From assembly GCA_013329855.1 (NCBI GenBank), contig DUJI01000100.1, positions 1-6,447 on the forward strand: a DNA stretch of 6,447 nucleotides, written 5' to 3'. Of this stretch, positions 6,171-6,447 are shown in pieces; within the stretch, counting starts at the first letter, position 1, and each line of letters starts with the position of its first letter. The translations under genes and the position numbers were made by a program. The notes under the pieces are model-generated. The model searched no databases, was not told the DNA's origin, and saw only the letters and a program-made list of their open reading frames with translations. This stretch comes from Thermoplasmata archaeon. Its GTDB lineage: Archaea > Thermoplasmatota > Thermoplasmata > RBG-16-68-12.

Positions 6171-6192
6171 GAATAGGCCCGAGGCGACGGGC

Positions 6193-6447
6193 TCAGATGG
6201 TCTTCCCGCAGGCCAGGCAGAACTTCGCCTCTTCCGGGTTGAGGTGGCTGCAGGAGCGGCACCGGACCATGACCCCACCCGCCTGTATCGCCTCGCGTCC
6301 CCGGACCGTGTCCGTGGAGGCGCCGGTGCCCGCGATTGCGCCGAAGAGGAGGAAGAGCCACCAGAGGCGCACCATCCATCCGCCGACGCCCGCGAGGACA
6401 CCACCAATCACGAAGAGCATGATTGCGCCGAAGAAGCCGCCGAAGAA
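6193..6447 (-). CDS. Small membrane protein with C-terminal zinc ribbon (5' end beyond window)
   Basis: No specific function is recognised. The frame is open to the right edge of the window, so the first 9 codons shown (FFGGFFGAI) may be preceded by more; an internal ATG at 6420 would give a 75-residue protein. Numbering from that ATG, a Gly-rich hydrophobic segment (1-15, continuous with the upstream codons) and a second one, RLWWLFLLFGAIAGTGA (18-34), could span the membrane as a hairpin. A short polar linker follows, then a zinc ribbon C-x2-C-x10-C-x2-C with Cys54, Cys57, Cys68 and Cys71, ending a few residues later. Such ribbon-tailed small membrane proteins are common and poorly characterised in archaea. 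The ribbon would bind zinc and probably mediates protein contact. It lies 60 bp upstream of proline dehydrogenase on the same strand, but a promoter-like element between them gives no strong reason to link the functions. Confidence 0.7.
   Translation of the reverse strand, partial: FFGGFFGAIMLFVIGGVLAGVGGWMVRLWWLFLLFGAIAGTGASTDTVRGREAIQAGGVMVRCRSCSHLNPEEAKFCLACGKTI

Overview
The window is a compact, very GC-rich stretch of chromosome carrying eight protein genes, all on the minus strand. In transcription order (right to left) they are: a small membrane/zinc-ribbon protein (5' end beyond the window), proline dehydrogenase, an endonuclease III family glycosylase, protoheme IX farnesyltransferase (ctaB), the large and small subunits of a LeuC/LeuD-type hydro-lyase, citrate synthase, and the first 160 codons of an NADP-type isocitrate dehydrogenase. 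I saw no rRNA, tRNA, CRISPR array, transposon or integrase. The numerous long ORFs in other frames are GC-driven shadows.

The organism is probably an archaeon, perhaps a high-GC member of the Thermoplasmatota. This is inference. It rests on the short archaeal-type two-subunit hydro-lyase (about 420 + 165 residues), the Thermoplasma-like citrate synthase (a GFGHRVYKTWDPRA segment and a VGP...YVP C-terminal end), and isolated AT-rich TATA-like islands about 25-50 bp upstream of gene starts. Strong GGAGG-type ribosome sites precede the internal genes of the hydro-lyase/gltA/icd cluster but are weak or absent before the likely first genes of transcripts, as expected when leaderless or short-leader mRNAs are mixed with Shine-Dalgarno-led internal genes.

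Positions 1-3566 form a TCA-cycle cluster. A TATA-like element near 3558 precedes the large hydro-lyase subunit, whose stop overlaps the small subunit start by one base (TGATG). Citrate synthase and isocitrate dehydrogenase follow at 39 and 61 bp. If the two-subunit hydro-lyase acts as aconitase, the cluster encodes the whole oxidative arm from oxaloacetate plus acetyl-CoA to 2-oxoglutarate. This split aconitase is the most interesting hypothesis in the window.

Positions 3618-6447 hold a looser group. Proline dehydrogenase passes electrons from proline towards the quinone pool and ultimately supplies glutamate/2-oxoglutarate. CtaB makes heme O for a haem-copper oxidase, which implies aerobic respiration. 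The endonuclease III gene lies between them and runs, with an atypical tail, into the 5' end of ctaB. Apart from the hydro-lyase assignment, the region looks like ordinary core metabolism; I found no convincing undescribed defence or mobile system.
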